Source: Kappaphycus alvarezii (lineage: Eukaryota > Rhodophyta > Florideophyceae > Gigartinales > Solieriaceae). From it: 64,000 nt of DNA. The first letter of the stretch is position 1. Each line of letters opens with the position of its first letter. The stretch spans positions 310,001 to 374,000 of the forward strand of contig NADL03000639.1 of assembly GCA_002205965.3 (NCBI GenBank), given 5' to 3'. The position numbers and the translations under genes are program-made. Positions 9,664 through 21,577 of the stretch are shown one piece after another. Below the pieces are notes generated by a model. That model searched no databases. It was not told the DNA's origin and saw only the letters and a list, made by a program, of their open reading frames with translations.

Positions 9664-10042
9664 TGACCACCCCCCTGTATTTCCCATCCTTCTGCTTGCC
9701 GCCACATCTCGTCAAAGTACAGTTACCGCAGGCGCTGCCGCGACACTTGCAAAGCGCGAGAAATATCGTCGTCTCGGCGATTACTGCCACCAATACGATA
9801 CCATCCTTTACCCGTCGGGGTAGATATCTATGGCGCCTTGGGTGACGTGGACCACGGGTCTTTCCGACGCCTCGCTTCCACGTACACGTTAGCAAAAGGT
9901 GGCAAGAAGCGTTGCAGTCAGGGCCATGGAATCATACGGGAAGGTTCGCGGGATACTCATGCAAAGGCACGCTGCGGCCGCTGCCACATCCAACGCGGCC
10001 TGCCTGTTGGCTGGTCTCGCGGCGGCCTTCTGGCGACTTTGA

Positions 10043-10343
10043 CCCGGATTAACTCCGTTTCTTGGTTCCCCCATGCCGACCATTTGTACCAATTATTTGA
10101 TGCGTTTTGGAAGAGAGAGTAACTTTATGGCATCAGTAAAACGGGTGTCCGCTGCAGGATCCGACTATATTGCTAGCTAAGTGCTAACCGGGTGGTCCAC
10201 GTCGGCCACGTGCAACGACATGCGCGACACAATAGAAAGTGCACTCGACGACCAGATTGTGCTGCTAATGCGCCTAAAAATCCGATTACGAATAACTCCT
10301 GTTGACGTGTGGAATTTTTCGGCAATGCGAGGCAACAGTCCCT
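10043..10343. other. Junction between two LINE fragments
   Basis: Plus-strand LINE coding ends at 10042 and minus-strand LINE coding ends (3' side) at 10344, so the two copies lie tail to tail here. The 300 bases between hold no recognisable gene and probably include both 3' untranslated regions. Confidence 0.4.
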
Positions 10344-11063
10344 CTATGAAGCGGACTGTTTCGGGGGACGGGGAACCCAAGGAATCAAAGGCCAGCGGTT
10401 GAAATTCGAACTCGGGGCCTGTGTAGGGTTATCGGAGGGCGGGGGAAGTCGACGCGACAATTTTCTCTCCTGGTCCGTCACTTTGTTGCGGTGTGCAATT
10501 GCAGCAGCACCTCCCATTTCCCTTGTAGCTCTTGTTCTGGCATCGTCCTTGCGTGGAGAGACTACGGTAACATCGCAGGCGATCGGGCGGGCCACAGTGC
10601 CGTCAGGGGCTGCTGGTGGGTGAACCAGTATGTCAGCAGGTCGCAGGTCGGTGCCGGGCACAAGGAGTGGGACCTCGAGCTGGCAATCCAGGCCGGCGGC
10701 ACGGGCGATACGGCCAGCGATGACGTTGCGAAGTGAGTTATGCCGGTTTTTGCGACCGAACCCAGACGGGCACAAGTCTACAGCGTGGTCGCCTAATCTG
10801 TCCATTTGGCGTTTACAATGCTCGCAGTTCCGAGGAAGCGAGTCATCATAAACGGGCAGTCCAAAGTAGCGGCGAAGCATTACTTTCCAGCGTACCGCGG
10901 ATATCTTCGTGTCAGCCGAGGGATGTGCGTAAAGAAAGGCAGTAACGGGGCCTTTGCGTAGCGCTAGACCGCGTATGCGTTGCCGTACATCTGCATTCGT
11001 GTGTCGGTCCGGGTTCGGAGATCTAGCCCAGTGGTCGTCGCGCCAGTGAATCTTGGCCAACAC
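10344..11063 (-). pseudogene. LINE C-terminal domain, best-preserved copy
   Basis: A single open minus-strand frame of 239 codons. Residues about 35-75 correspond to the post-palm helical segment (WKVMLRRYFGLPVYDD). Residues about 80-100 are the zinc block CEHCKRQMDRLGDHAVDLC (Cys-x2-Cys...His-x4-Cys). Next come RKNRHNSLRNVIAGRIARAA, then LEVPLLVPGTDLRPADILV, then ARPIACDVTVVSP. The E...RPAD...D-V-T order matches the endonuclease-like tail of this LINE group. The frame is intact from an internal ATG at 11063 but lacks the reverse transcriptase part, so the fragment is 5'-truncated. It is GC-richer than its flanks. It may come from the same copy as the RT piece at 12128-12640, but about 1 kb of AT-rich DNA separates them. 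Confidence 0.75.
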
Positions 11064-11074
11064 AGGCTAAGCTA

Positions 11075-11107
11075 TTTTTCAATCATTAAAACACCCCAAT
11101 TTTTCCC
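11075..11107 (+). repeat. LINE-associated tail motif copy
   Basis: TTCAATCATTAAAACACCCC followed by AATTTTTCCC matches the tail motif seen at 13492, 26171 and 37027. It lies immediately beyond the 5' end of the minus-strand LINE fragment 10344-11063 and points the other way, so it belongs to a different copy. Confidence 0.6.
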
Positions 11108-11109
11108 AC

Positions 11110-12127
11110 TGTTAGCAAAAAAACTACAGAAAAAGAATATTTTGAATTTAGAAAATTAGCCCTAAACCTTCGCCTCATATGAGGACAATGGTCCTGTAGA
11201 GACACTAGCACGGCATATCTTTGCAAAAAGAAGATCACGCGCTCGAGAAATGCTTTATGGATCCACTTGCAACAGATCTTGCGAGGCCTGTGACAACGGA
11301 AAGCGCACCCGGATGCCATCTCCAAGAGTGGAAATTGGTTGGGGGCCGGTGTACGAGAAAACTTCTGTACAGCTCACAAAAGCAAACAAATTTAATAAAC
11401 AGTAAGATAATACTACTACAATATGGCGTATAACAGACCCGCGTTCCTGTTTACATACGTTTTCGGCAGCTGCCTCGAAAAAGATGGTGAAGCTAAGAGG
11501 AACAGGTGGGTCAAATTTTGAACCGACGATTTTTCATGAGATGGTTAGGGTGGAAGTGTCCGAACCCAAATCACGCTAAATATTGAGGTATCGTCAGAAG
11601 TGACGAGCCTTTATAGCTCATTGGGGTCCGTTATTCTTCGGGAGAGCGGATTGGGTGCTCACCTGCGTTTTCGAACAATTACGGGATATCTGCAACGTCT
11701 CTAAAACATGAAATTAAAGCTTAAACTGTCTCGTGGCAATCTTGTACAGCTGACAGTGACATCTGCTGACAGCCAATTTAGCAACTCCATCTAGACAACC
11801 TTCTTGTGAATGAAACCAACTTTTACGCGAGAACTGAAGGTACCATCTTTACGCGAATAAATTTCCTTCCTTTATATTTATCTCTACGCTTCCTATCTAT
11901 TTTTTCTCCGTCAACTTTTGTTTTCTTTTACGCGACGAAATTTACATTTCTTTATACCATTGTCTTTTTCTAGTTTCCCTTTTCTGTGCGATTGCCTTTC
12001 CTTTTCACAGTAATTTTTTTAGTTTTCTCCGTTTGTTTGGTCTTCTTTGCCTTTACATATCTTTTTCCATAATCAATATTTCTACACGTGATTTATCCAT
12101 GCATCACCTTTCTGAAGGCGGTTTTCA
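11110..12127. other. AT-rich, pyrimidine-biased stretch without a gene
   Basis: No ORF of note. From about 11800 the plus strand is T/C-rich and carries TTTACGCGA three times (11821, 11848, 11937). No other structure is seen. Confidence 0.5.
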
Positions 12128-12640
12128 CTACTTCCCACTACAAGACCAATTTCCGCCTACTTTGCAGTGGGGTTGCCAATCTGAGCCTTTTTTGCATGAC
12201 TTTACAGGCGCGGGTACAGAGGCGATGGTATTAGAAATACAACTGGACATCCTCAGTTGCCTGAAGTGCCGTGAAAATATGATCGATATCCTGCTTGATG
12301 GATTGAACGAGTCGGAAACATAGAAATCGGAGCCGATGTGTGACCCGGGAACCTTGATGCCAGACGGAATCGAAAAGGGGCACAGTATACGGAGGGGCGA
12401 AAAAGCAAAAGGTAAGGCGTAGGCATGGGTCTTGCTCAGGTTTAGCTTGAATCCAATCGAAGACCCAGTGGTCTGGAAGAATCGAATGGCGTTGGCTGCA
12501 TACGAGCGGGCTGCAACGATGCTCTCATCGTCAGAGTACCAAGAATTCAGGGTAGAGGTAACATCGTCCTGAAACGACATGATAAGCGGCTTCAATGCAA
12601 GAGCGAAAATTCGAAAGGCCTAAAAGGTCTCCTTTCTGTG
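12128..12640 (-). pseudogene. LINE reverse transcriptase fragment (YxDD block)
   Basis: Minus-strand ORF 12128-12595 carries the reverse transcriptase active-site block. The text SFQDDVTSTLNSWYSDDESI contains YSDD in the place of the F/Y-x-D-D motif, followed by a helix (AARSYAANAIRFFQTTGSSI) and then GFKLNLSKTHAY, the motif D region. Downstream, VPGSHIGSD matches the conserved L-G-S-P-I-G turn of LINE polymerases. The fingers and the first catalytic Asp are absent and the frame stops at 12128. It belongs to the same broad LINE group as the neighbouring copies, judged by context. Confidence 0.7.
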
Positions 12641-12823
12641 TGCTAGGGAACGAGAATAAAAGGGCCAAATAGAAGCTCATTGATGTCGCCAAAACTTAAA
12701 TTACGAAGTAATTGTTCATATTTATCACTGAAATGCAAAGAATTTAGTAGTGCTATCACCTATCGCATCGAGACACATTTCCCTGCTTGAGCACTGCGAA
12801 GTACAGATATTTTCTGCATTTAC
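12641..12823. other. Short AT-rich spacer
   Basis: Nothing recognised. Confidence 0.5.
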
Positions 12824-13412
12824 TGTAGTAGAATGGTTCTGAGGGTCTACCAGGTGGGGTTTCTTAGAAGCGAGGCTTCTTCGGGAGACCAGTCTATTGA
12901 TGGTAGATAGCTACGGGTATGACAGGGTATACTCTATCACAGGTCGCGCTCGTAAGGACTAGGAGGGTGCCCTAGTTTCCTCCAGGAAAGGGTGGATTGG
13001 TACTCGAAAGAATGAAAATAGTGGGAAGAAAGGCGTAGAGAGTGGTTAGCTAGGGTAGGCGATCCTACTCCTGGAAAATCCCAAGAGGGTTAGTATAGTG
13101 TGACTACGACGTTCACTGTGTCTTCTAAGAACATGAGTAGCGAAGCATAAACCAGATGCAAGGAGGTTGTATAGCTGTAGTGATCCGGATAACCGCTAGG
13201 CTTGCTGTTTCTCAGCTAGGAAAAACCTAGACTACTACACCGGGCTACTCCGGTCTCGGTGGTGCTGGTCATGGAACTGGGGGTTCTGTTCTTGGTCCGT
13301 TGATTCTTGTTTTTACTGTAAACTGCCTACGGTGTAGAGAGCTTAAGTAGTGTGCGACGGCGCCAACTAATGTGGCACTTTCATTCATGCTAGTCTTGCA
13401 CTAATTACTACA
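12824..13412. mobile_element. Possible solo LTR or other short insert
   Basis: A 589-base segment, richer in G than its flanks and without ORFs, is bounded by TGTAGTA at 12824 and TACTACA ending at 13412, a short inverted pair starting TG and ending CA as LTRs do. No matching 5-base target duplication is visible (TTTAC against CAAAT), so the call is weak. If real it is a fossil LTR without an internal region. Confidence 0.25.
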
Positions 13413-13491
13413 CAAATATATTTTTTGGGAATTAAAATTAATTAAAGTAAGTTATCCGTACGCGGTTGCTTAACAATTTTGGAAAGGCTAT

Positions 13492-13519
13492 GAAACATTA
13501 AAGCACCCAAAACTTTCCA
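13492..13519 (+). repeat. LINE-associated tail motif copy
   Basis: GAAACATTAAAGCACCC followed by AAAACTTTCC, a copy of the tail motif. It shows that a LINE remnant in plus orientation ends near here. Confidence 0.5.
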
Positions 13520-13592
13520 AATTTGACAAATAAAAATAGATTAAGGCTATTCCCAATCTATTTCATCCTTTTCCTTACCATGTGCAGCCAAA

Positions 13593-13808
13593 TCACCCAC
13601 TAAGGAACGACTCAAAAATGACCCTACTATCGAAAATATTAAGTACATACGGAAGCAGTATATATTTGTAGGTATAAAACCTCGACCAATAATATTGCAT
13701 TGAAATTGCGCCAAATTTGTAATTCTGGATAAATTTTTCGCTGCATAGAGACCCCAACAAATTGTCCATAATCCACCACAAGTCAGTACCGATATAGGCT
13801 GGGAGCAT
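13593..13808 (-). CDS. Unrecognised 71-codon ORF
   Basis: It starts at an ATG (MLPAYIGTDLWWIMDNLLG) and ends ...VIFESFLSG, rich in aromatic residues (Trp, Tyr, Phe). A second frame over the same bases (13547-13816) has an acidic end (GKEKDEIDWE). Neither shows a known motif. It follows a LINE tail motif directly and may be mobile-element debris. Confidence 0.15.
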   Translation of the reverse strand: MLPAYIGTDLWWIMDNLLGSLCSEKFIQNYKFGAISMQYYWSRFYTYKYILLPYVLNIFDSRVIFESFLSG

Positions 13809-13816
13809 CCTGTCAA

Positions 13817-14380
13817 CGTCGTATCTCTGTTCGATATCAGGTATCGATTATGATTTCATCACTAGTACTTTATAGTACTTCACTTGGAACGGCAGCACGC
13901 AGCCTGCTGCTTTCTCCTGCACAAGAACACCCTATCACACAGGAAAGCCTACTGTTAAGCACCTGATCTGCGTCAGTGCCCGCGTTTTCGTCGCTCGTGT
14001 TACTGCGAACAGGTAGCAGACCTGCGTATGCTACTGAGAGCTTTAGAGTTGCTCTTTTCTCGACACAAATTGACAAATTGGGGAAAAAAGGGGACTCATT
14101 TACTTAGCAGTAGCAGTTAGTTGGCTGATACTTGACAATTGAAAAATACTGTAGTGCAATAGGCACTCACACTGTACTGCCATCGGCAGAGCTAATTTTG
14201 GTGATCTTTTTTTGATCTGATTCACTGCTAACCCACGGCACTGTACTGTACAGTACAGTAAGGGCAATTTTCTTTTGTCGCCCACTATTATTTTTGGTTC
14301 TGTATACCCACCCGATGGGGCTTGAGAGTTGCATATGGACCACTCGGCCCCCAAATTGGACCTGATATTTTCGCAGGTGA
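13817..14380. other. Unassigned stretch with a GTACT palindrome
   Basis: It contains CTGTACTGTACAGTACAGTA at 14241-14260, a 20-base palindromic GTACT/GTACA array. The remaining ORFs (13870-14076, 14100-14354, minus) show nothing recognisable. Confidence 0.5.
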
Positions 14381-17300
14381 AAGGTAACTATTGGGCCAAG
14401 TGTCGAGTTTTCTTATCTCTAACTTGGATCTCCCTAACTTCACCCACCCCGCCGTCGTAGATAACCCTAACCTACCTAACTAGTATTTATACCTACCTGG
14501 CCACTAGGGCCCCAGATTAAACAGCCACCCCGGTGTTGGCTCTGAACTTGACTCCCAACTTCCGCCTTTGCAGAAACCTTGCCAACGGCAACTTTGGCTA
14601 TAGCCACGTTTATCCGCCCGGGTCCCCCTTTCTATTTCCCCCTCTCTATCCAATATTACAATACCCCTTTTGTTGTTTGTTTGTGATATTTACTCACGCT
14701 TGGCGCCCCGGACTCCGGCGTCTATATACAAATAGGAACTTCAAGGTTGTCGTTGGTGACAACATCCTTATCTCCAAAGGAGATATTCAGCACAGCTGAC
14801 CCACTACTACATCTTCTTTGTCCAGTATTACACCCTGGTGTAAGATTCTTTGGAATCGATCCTTATCAAGGTTCTAGCATTCCAGGACCACGGCCCGGCC
14901 TTACAACCCGGAGGACAAGTATACCGTCCAGCCGTCCAAGGAATTACCCCGCTCTTCCAACTCCATTTCTCCTCGCCGTCGGCGAGCTGTGCTACTGCAT
15001 CGCAGGGTGCTTAAAGAGAAAGAGGGACAGCGAACACCCTGTGGGTCTTCGTGTGTGTGTGTTGGGTTTCTCATTGTCTGACGGTGTTCCGTTCCTAGAC
15101 GAGAAGAACTGCGCACCGCGCATTGCACTACACAAATCTGGTCTCCCGACCTAGAACTTACGGATCAACTCCGAAGTCGAAGATTATTCTCAATAGTCTC
15201 ACCTCTGGTAACTCTACTTCCAAGTGAGAGTCTCCTTCTTTCTTCGTTGAGGATAAAAGACGCCCCTTTATCAACCGTTGTTAATTTCTCGGTTCCTCGT
15301 GGTCAAGCCGCCAGCGACAGATAAGGAATATTTGTACTACGAACTGGAATGTCTTCCGTTGGATCTAGTCGCCCTCGTACTCGAGCGGGCACTGCCCCAA
15401 AAGGTGTAGCCTCCTCAACAGTACCCCGTACGCAGACTCGTTCCAGGTCTGTGGCCGGAGACATACCCGGTCACGGAAGCACCCCCACAGGACATTGACT
15501 CCCGCTGCCTGGAGCATGATGCTTCTCTCCGGGAGGAGATTTGCACATTGGTGCGCACGGAGATTGAAACCGTTAAAGGAGAGATAACTGCAATTCGGGA
15601 ATCTCTGAAGACAAGTGAAGTCCGATTTGATGTTGACTTTCGTCAGCAAGAGGCTCGTTAAACAGCATTAGTGACTTAAAGGCTGTTGTAGGAACCCTGC
15701 GGGATGAGGTTGCCACTCTGAGGCAGGATGTTAACCGTCTGCTGGAAGACCTAGCCGTCGAAAAAGCTACGGGTATAGAAAGAGCCGAACGTATCAGCAC
15801 CCGTCTAAGTCGTCTCGAGTCTGGGGCCGTACCGGGTACCCAAACCCTCGATCTTCACCCGGAACAGGGGTTCTCGGTATTACCGATGTTGAAGGACCTC
15901 GTACTAATGACGACGAAGATGATGATAAGGATGGAGATCAACGACGTGGACCGTTCGCAACGAGGAAGAAAAGCAAAGTCCTTAAACAAGAACAGGGTCA
16001 AGAAGAACAATAGGAACTTACATAAGGACTCATCGTCGTCTGAATCTTGCTCGCTCGAACGGAATTGGAGAAGATGATTCTGAAGATGCGTCTACGGATT
16101 CAGATTCGGACCTCTCTCTGGATGAAACTGGACGTCCGAAAGGAAGATATGAGAAGGCGCGGGTGCGAAGAAGTCCAAGAACCGCTCGTATCGACAAAGA
16201 TCCAAACTGCATCGGCAACCTCTGGTAGATCCACCAGGACACGAATTGGCCTTCGGAAGAACCCGGCCCTGGTGGGTAGGTCTCGAAGAGTTACAGCCAA
16301 CAAACCATTTGTACCGTAGGCTGCTATCTATCGTACTTACCGCTTGAAGCGAACTTCCCAGTCACTTAATTCCTCTCAGACAGGGAAAGCTCGGACGAAA
16401 GCCAGACGCATTGCGCAAAAGATTAAGAGGAAGGATTTTTTCTCTGGTGAAGACCCTATCATGGTGTTGGCTTTCCTGGCACTGATGGTTAGGGAGTTCA
16501 ACCTCCAGGGCATGACAGAATCTCAAGCCTTTCGGGTTCTCCCGACTTCTTAACCGGAATTGCAGAAAGGCAATTTCGCTCTGTCGCCGAAACAACTTCT
16601 CCGGAGCAGGGAGGTATCACGAGCTGGCCGGAGGCAGTCCAGTGGATGCTTCGATCCTTCGCCACTGACGATGCCATACACAATGTGGTACTCGCTATGC
16701 GAGATGTTCAGCAGCTACCCAACGAAGGCGAACGTGACTACTATTTGCGCCTTTCTGACGCCAGCAGCCGTTGCGGTAACGTTCATGACGCCCAAGAGCT
16801 TATTACGATGTACATCGACGGCCTGGACCAATCAAGGGAGTTAGCCATTATCGACGCACAAATAAGGCAGCTACCTTCATAGATATTGTCGAGTACGCCG
16901 AGATTCAAGGCATCTCCGTCAGAGCTCGCTCTCAAGCGCTCCGAAAGGTCTCGATTGATTCCCGTCCGGTCAAACCTAGCACCAGAATTACGGCTTCTCG
17001 ATGGGATACGAAGTCCCCGTCAAAGACACGGACTGTTGCCCTGTTAGATTCTCCGTCCGCATCTCAAAATTCAACGATCGAGTATGATGCCGATGGAAAT
17101 GACTACGAGGCTCACATACTTGACCAAGCTGGTGCTTCGGATATTCCAACTTGTACGACGGAGGAAGGACTTACTTCAATATCCGAAGAGACCTCTTATG
17201 ATCCCTCTCTCCTACTCTCGGATCGAGGAAATACTCCCGCACCGCGAATCCCATACGCAGACCGCCACAAAAACTTCAACCGCCCAGGTTGGGGAGGGCG

Positions 17301-20205
17301 GACGTCGGCGCCATCACCGTCACGCCTTACGAAAGAACAGCAGATAAGTCGCCGCCATAACCTCATATGCCACACATGCTATGGCCGGGGACATATTTCC
17401 CCAGAATGCATTTTACCCTTGCGGGAACTTCCGTCGGTATTACGGAGCTATGAAGCTTTGACCCTCAAGAGAAGGCCAGGTACCGCAGACAAGCTATAAC
17501 CGCGTCACCCGGATGTTGAAGTCGGAAGCCCAGCATCCCGCTACGGAACCTAGAGATGTCGCTAAACTCCATGCTTCGGCGACGCCGATAGGTTTCATAC
17601 CACCGGTTCCATCCCCGCGGCCCAGATAACCTTTCAAAAAAAGAGTAAAGGGAGCCTCCCCTTGGGAAGAGATTGTCCCCGGGACACAGTTGCAAACCAA
17701 TCTGGGGCCCCATGGCCCGCTCCCTTACTCACAGAAATGGTAGCACTTCAGATGCCGCCCGGATCCCGAAATGCAGCTGTTGGGATCCCAAAAATTGTAA
17801 GTCCAGTGGCTTAGATCACCTCTTCAAGCTTCAGCGTCCATGGAGAAAGGTTAGGAGCATGAAGCACCCAGACAGAGTCATGGTTATGGCCCGACGCAAT
17901 TACAAGGTGTATGCTGATATCGGCCTTAGACCCACTCATGCATCGGACGCTTGCGGTTTTGGACACGGAGCAGGCCCTAACTTCGTCCGAAGTTCGAACT
18001 CCCACCGGAAGCGATGAAGCGTCTATCTTATGGCCCGCTCCCGGACATCTGTGATGCAAATAACAATCCGTTGAGGACACTTGGGACCATTAAGTACCCA
18101 TCCGGTTGGGAAGATATCTTGCCCTGGTCATGTTCATCGTATGTGAGAAGCTCGCCGCACCAGTAATATTAGGAACGGATTTCTGCGACCGTTTTGTGGA
18201 ATCCATTCGTCCCCGGGAGAAGCTCGTTGAGCTCGAAGGAGGAATTACGGTTCCAATAGTACGAAGGCCTTTAAAAAGGGCACCAAGTAAGAGACCGCTA
18301 CAACGGAATTGGAACACACCCTGAAGGACGGAAGGGCATCGCCAAACATTAGGATGTCAAGTCTCTACAACCAACTAGGATTGGCAGCTGCCAATGGTAT
18401 TACACAAGTGGAAGCAGGGGTCCTATTTCGGTTGTTGATCGCGAACTTCACCAAATCCCTATAACTCTCCATCGGTTGCAAATTGTTGCTCAAGCATTGC
18501 CACATCCATCAATAACAGTACCAAGCCAGCTAAGCTTCGGAGAGTACTAGGTATCACCGAAGAAATATGCCCAGAGGATAGTCCTGCACCAACGCCTGGT
18601 GGACACCAGCGCAGTGTGCTTAAAGAACACGAGCACAAAACTCTGAATGGAGAAGCGTTAACACCAGAAAGGTCTACAAAAGCAGTAGAAGACCTAGACT
18701 GGAGCCACATAGATCCAAAGCTGGCCAGTAGATTCAAGGAAATGTTGAACAAGTACTCGAGTATGTGCGATGGTTCGCTGGAGCCATCAATACTGTTGAA
18801 CACCACATCGAATTAATTCCCGGGACTCGCCCTATCGCCCAACCGCCTTACCGAGCCGGACTCAAGGCGAGGGAATTAGAGGCAACCGAGGTACAGAGGA
18901 TGTTAGAAGCAGGCGTAATTGAGCCCGCACAGTCATCATGGGCTGCACCGGTGGTGTTAATTCCTAAGCCCTATGGGACGGTCCGTTTTTGTGTCGATTA
19001 TAGAAAACTGAACGCCGTAACAGTGAAGGACACTTACCCCTTACCAAGGATGGATGAATGCATTGACTTCTTCATCAGTATTCACCACCCTTGATTTCAA
19101 CTCTGGTTACTGGCAAGTTCAAGTGGCGAAAGAGGACAGAGAAAAGACCGCCTTCGTATGCCACGCAGGATTATATCGCTATAGGCGAATGCCATTCGGA
19201 TTATGCAACGCACCTGCTACCTTTCAGCGCACCCTCGATATTCTTCTTTCATCATACCGATGGCGCTCCTGTCTCGTATACCTTGACGATGTCATCATTT
19301 TCTCCAAGAATATGGAGGAACACATCGACCATGTCGAAGAAATTCTGCGGGTGTTGCAACATGCTGGTGTATCGCTCAAGTTAAGGAAATGTACATTTTG
19401 GTCCGATAAGGTCAAATACCTAGGGCACATCATCAAGCCAGGAAGACTGGAAATAGATTCTACCAGAGTAGCCGCACTCCTGCAGGCGAAGCACCCGACA
19501 GCGCTTACTGAGCTTCGGAGTTTTCTCGGTCTTTTTAATGTGTACCGCAGATTTATCAAAGACTTTTCAAGCATCTCGGCACCACTTAACAAGCTTTTGC
19601 GAAAAGGTATGTCAACCAAGATAGAACCATTTGGTGCTACCGAAGAAGTCGCTTTCCGGACTCTTATCGCCGAAATTCTCTCACCCAAGGTATTGGCATT
19701 GCCAAAAGCGGGACTCCCTTATTCAATAGACACGGACGCTTGTCAATATCAAGCAGGAGTCGCCCTGTTCCAAACATATCCAACGGGGGAACGGAAACCC
19801 ACTGGCTTCTTCTCTAGATCCCTCAAGGAAGCTGAGACACGTTATCCTGTCACAGAAAAAGAATGCTTGGCCGTGGTTTGGGCGTTAACTACATTGCGAC
19901 CCTACCTACAGGGGGAGAAATTCACCATCCACACGGATCATTCCTCACTGAGGTGGTTAATGAATGTAACTGATCCATCGGGACGACTTATGCGCTGGAA
20001 GCTTTGAATTTCGGAATTAGACTTTGAAGTTGTGTATAAAAAGGGAAAAGCAAATACACAAGCAGATGCATTATCAAGACTTAGTACCATCGGTGAAACT
20101 GTGGGAGATTTCGACGAGGAAGTACCGTTCTTTCTTGCAAAGGACTCCTCCGCCCTTGAGGAGGGGGAGGCTGTGGACTCGTCCGCAAAAATCGAATCTT
20201 TTATG
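14381..20205 (+). mobile_element. Ty3/gypsy LTR retrotransposon fossil, broken
   Basis: Parts in order on the plus strand: a leader or LTR-like region with a TATA-like stretch (about 14400-15350, 5' limit not fixed); a gag-like region (about 15400-17300) with a capsid-type segment near 16650-16880; a CCHC zinc knuckle (CHTCYGRGHISPEC, about 17370-17410); a protease-like region (about 17900-18250); reverse transcriptase and RNase H (about 18765-20010), followed by a short tethering tail to about 20190. No integrase, chromodomain or second LTR is seen, and the element ends where the DNA becomes AT-rich. It looks clearly broken, with at least half a dozen breaks. The RT region still reads cleanly, so it is of intermediate rather than great age. 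Without the second LTR no insertion date can be estimated. Confidence 0.85.
19054..20007 (+). pseudogene. Ty3/gypsy reverse transcriptase and RNase H part
   Basis: This is the most recognisable part of the fossil at 14381-20205. It shows the Ty3/gypsy signatures FTTLDFNSGYWQVQ, YRRMPFGLCNAPATFQ and the active-site block LVYLDDVIIFSK, then KVKYLGHII and the connection segment LRSFLGLFNVYRRFI. It is followed by an RNase H domain with YSIDTDACQYQAGVAL, RYPVTEKECLAVVWAL and FTIHTDHSSLRWL. The family assignment is secure from these motifs. It is treated as a fossil: the element as a whole is broken and lacks recognisable integrase. Confidence 0.9.
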
Positions 20206-21019
20206 ATATTTCAATTTATAACAATATGTTCCAACAACAAATTTTCGAATAACCCAAAAAGCCAAACCCGTATGAGAATGCTATGAAATAAGAGATTTGA
20301 TTGCTTTTGCTCATCAAGTGTAGTTCCTGAATTTATCCACGGTATGAGAAGAGCTTCAGCTTCATAATAATGTTTCAAGAGCATGAAGGCAGAAAATTAT
20401 TCTCAAAAACAAATAAAGGTTGATGGGATAATACACTCGTTTCATCTTAAGTATTTCGAAAAATCAATATCAAACATTTGAGTATAAAATTCGCAAGATA
20501 GTATCAGAAAAACCCTAATTTTTATACAGGTTAACTATTTGCACTTACGGAAAATTTGAAGTTATTAAATTATTTTTGAAATAATGGAATGCATGTGTAG
20601 ATGTTGAAGGAGACAAATCGGCGGTGACTTGATTCTCAGCACCCACTATCCCTAAACGGGTGTTTTGCAATCAACAAAAGTGCGACCGTAGTATAATTGT
20701 GGGAGCGCGGAGAGCTGAATAATTACTGTGGACTAAGGGGCTACAAGTGAGTTTAGAAACACTAGGCTGAAGCATCTATCCTCAGTGACTAAACGTAACT
20801 GAAATGCTTCGTAGTTAAGAATTTGATTCTCGAACTCGTAACAACTTGGGGCTACACTTGAAGTTGTTTGCCGACTTCCTTAATCCCTCTCAGAACATTC
20901 AGTCTAATCAACTTTTACAGACTTTTGGCTAAGCTTTAAGCCTCCAGAATACATAAAATTACCATAAAACGCACTAAATCAAATCATGTTCACAATCAAG
21001 GCTAACAATGAGATAAATT
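20206..21019. other. AT-rich stretch after the gypsy fossil
   Basis: Base composition changes sharply to AT-rich. No ORF, RNA gene or element is recognised. Confidence 0.5.
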
Positions 21020-21420
21020 CAAGATAGATATCTACTATTACTCTCCTCAATCACTACTCGAGAGATCAGAACCGAAAATATCTTCCAAAATACCATTGTC
21101 TCCGATGGGGTCCCTGAAAATACCCTTGAGCGACTCAAGATGATTAGCATCAGAAACTCCGGGGAAATCCCTTCCAGATGTTACTGTAATGGCTCCCACT
21201 TATCTTTTCACTAGAATTACTCCTCAGAACTTCAAGAATCCTAATATTTCTCAGATTCCCCAGCCTTCTCAGATTCGTCTGCCCCCTTGGCCTCCTCGCC
21301 CTACTCTAATAAGTTCCGAGGAATCCAGTCCCGAACACACTACCGGTCCATCCTGCGGTTTCAGTCATCGAACTCCGTCATCTGATGCTGAAACAAGGCC
21401 ATGTTGTTGATTTAGCCTAG
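21020..21420 (-). repeat. Degenerate two-copy repeat, copy A
   Basis: This copy resembles 23690-24180. Both carry a plus-strand ATGGCTCC...CTCC/CC-rich block (21189 and 23970), the same run of P/S-rich text ending in an EHT...GPS string, and on the minus strand an acidic tail of the type G-x-LEDIFGSDL (near 21070). The minus strand looks more coding-like. The class is unknown; it may be the remnant of a mobile-element or host gene family. Confidence 0.5.
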
Positions 21421-21577
21421 TATTATTAATGAATACTTGATTTTGGAGCCGGGTGCAGGTTGCTCATATTCGTAAAAGTGGTACTAGGTTGATTTTTCGT
21501 TGCTTCCAGACCGAAAATGAGGTTGGGTAGGCCCCTGTTGGGTTAAAATTTGACGATCTATATATTTAGTTTATCAT

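Larger units (their letters stand above)
8070..10042 (+). mobile_element. LINE (non-LTR retrotransposon) 3' half, decayed, split by an insertion
   Basis: The region after the reverse transcriptase palm is readable in order: a thumb-side motif MGGLGLLQTSDVTKAAYAAS at 8200; a PAWKFALAIRLGI segment near 8605; a zinc-finger-like CTVC...NQHALTC block at about 8670-8740 with RNVVARFCKEVGIAALVE after it; a SDIAVDVTTATP strand at 8964-8999; then, beyond the 663-base insertion 9001-9663, AAATLAKREKYRRL (about 9750), VGVDIYGALGD (about 9818) and a C-terminal AATSNAACLLAGLAAAFWRL ending at a stop at 10042. LINEs of several eukaryotic groups carry this Cys/His block (GDHAL.C), with a following R-P-A-D / D-V-T region resembling an endonuclease fold. 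Several frame changes and stops separate the blocks, so the copy is dead. The 5' end is not seen. Confidence 0.75.
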
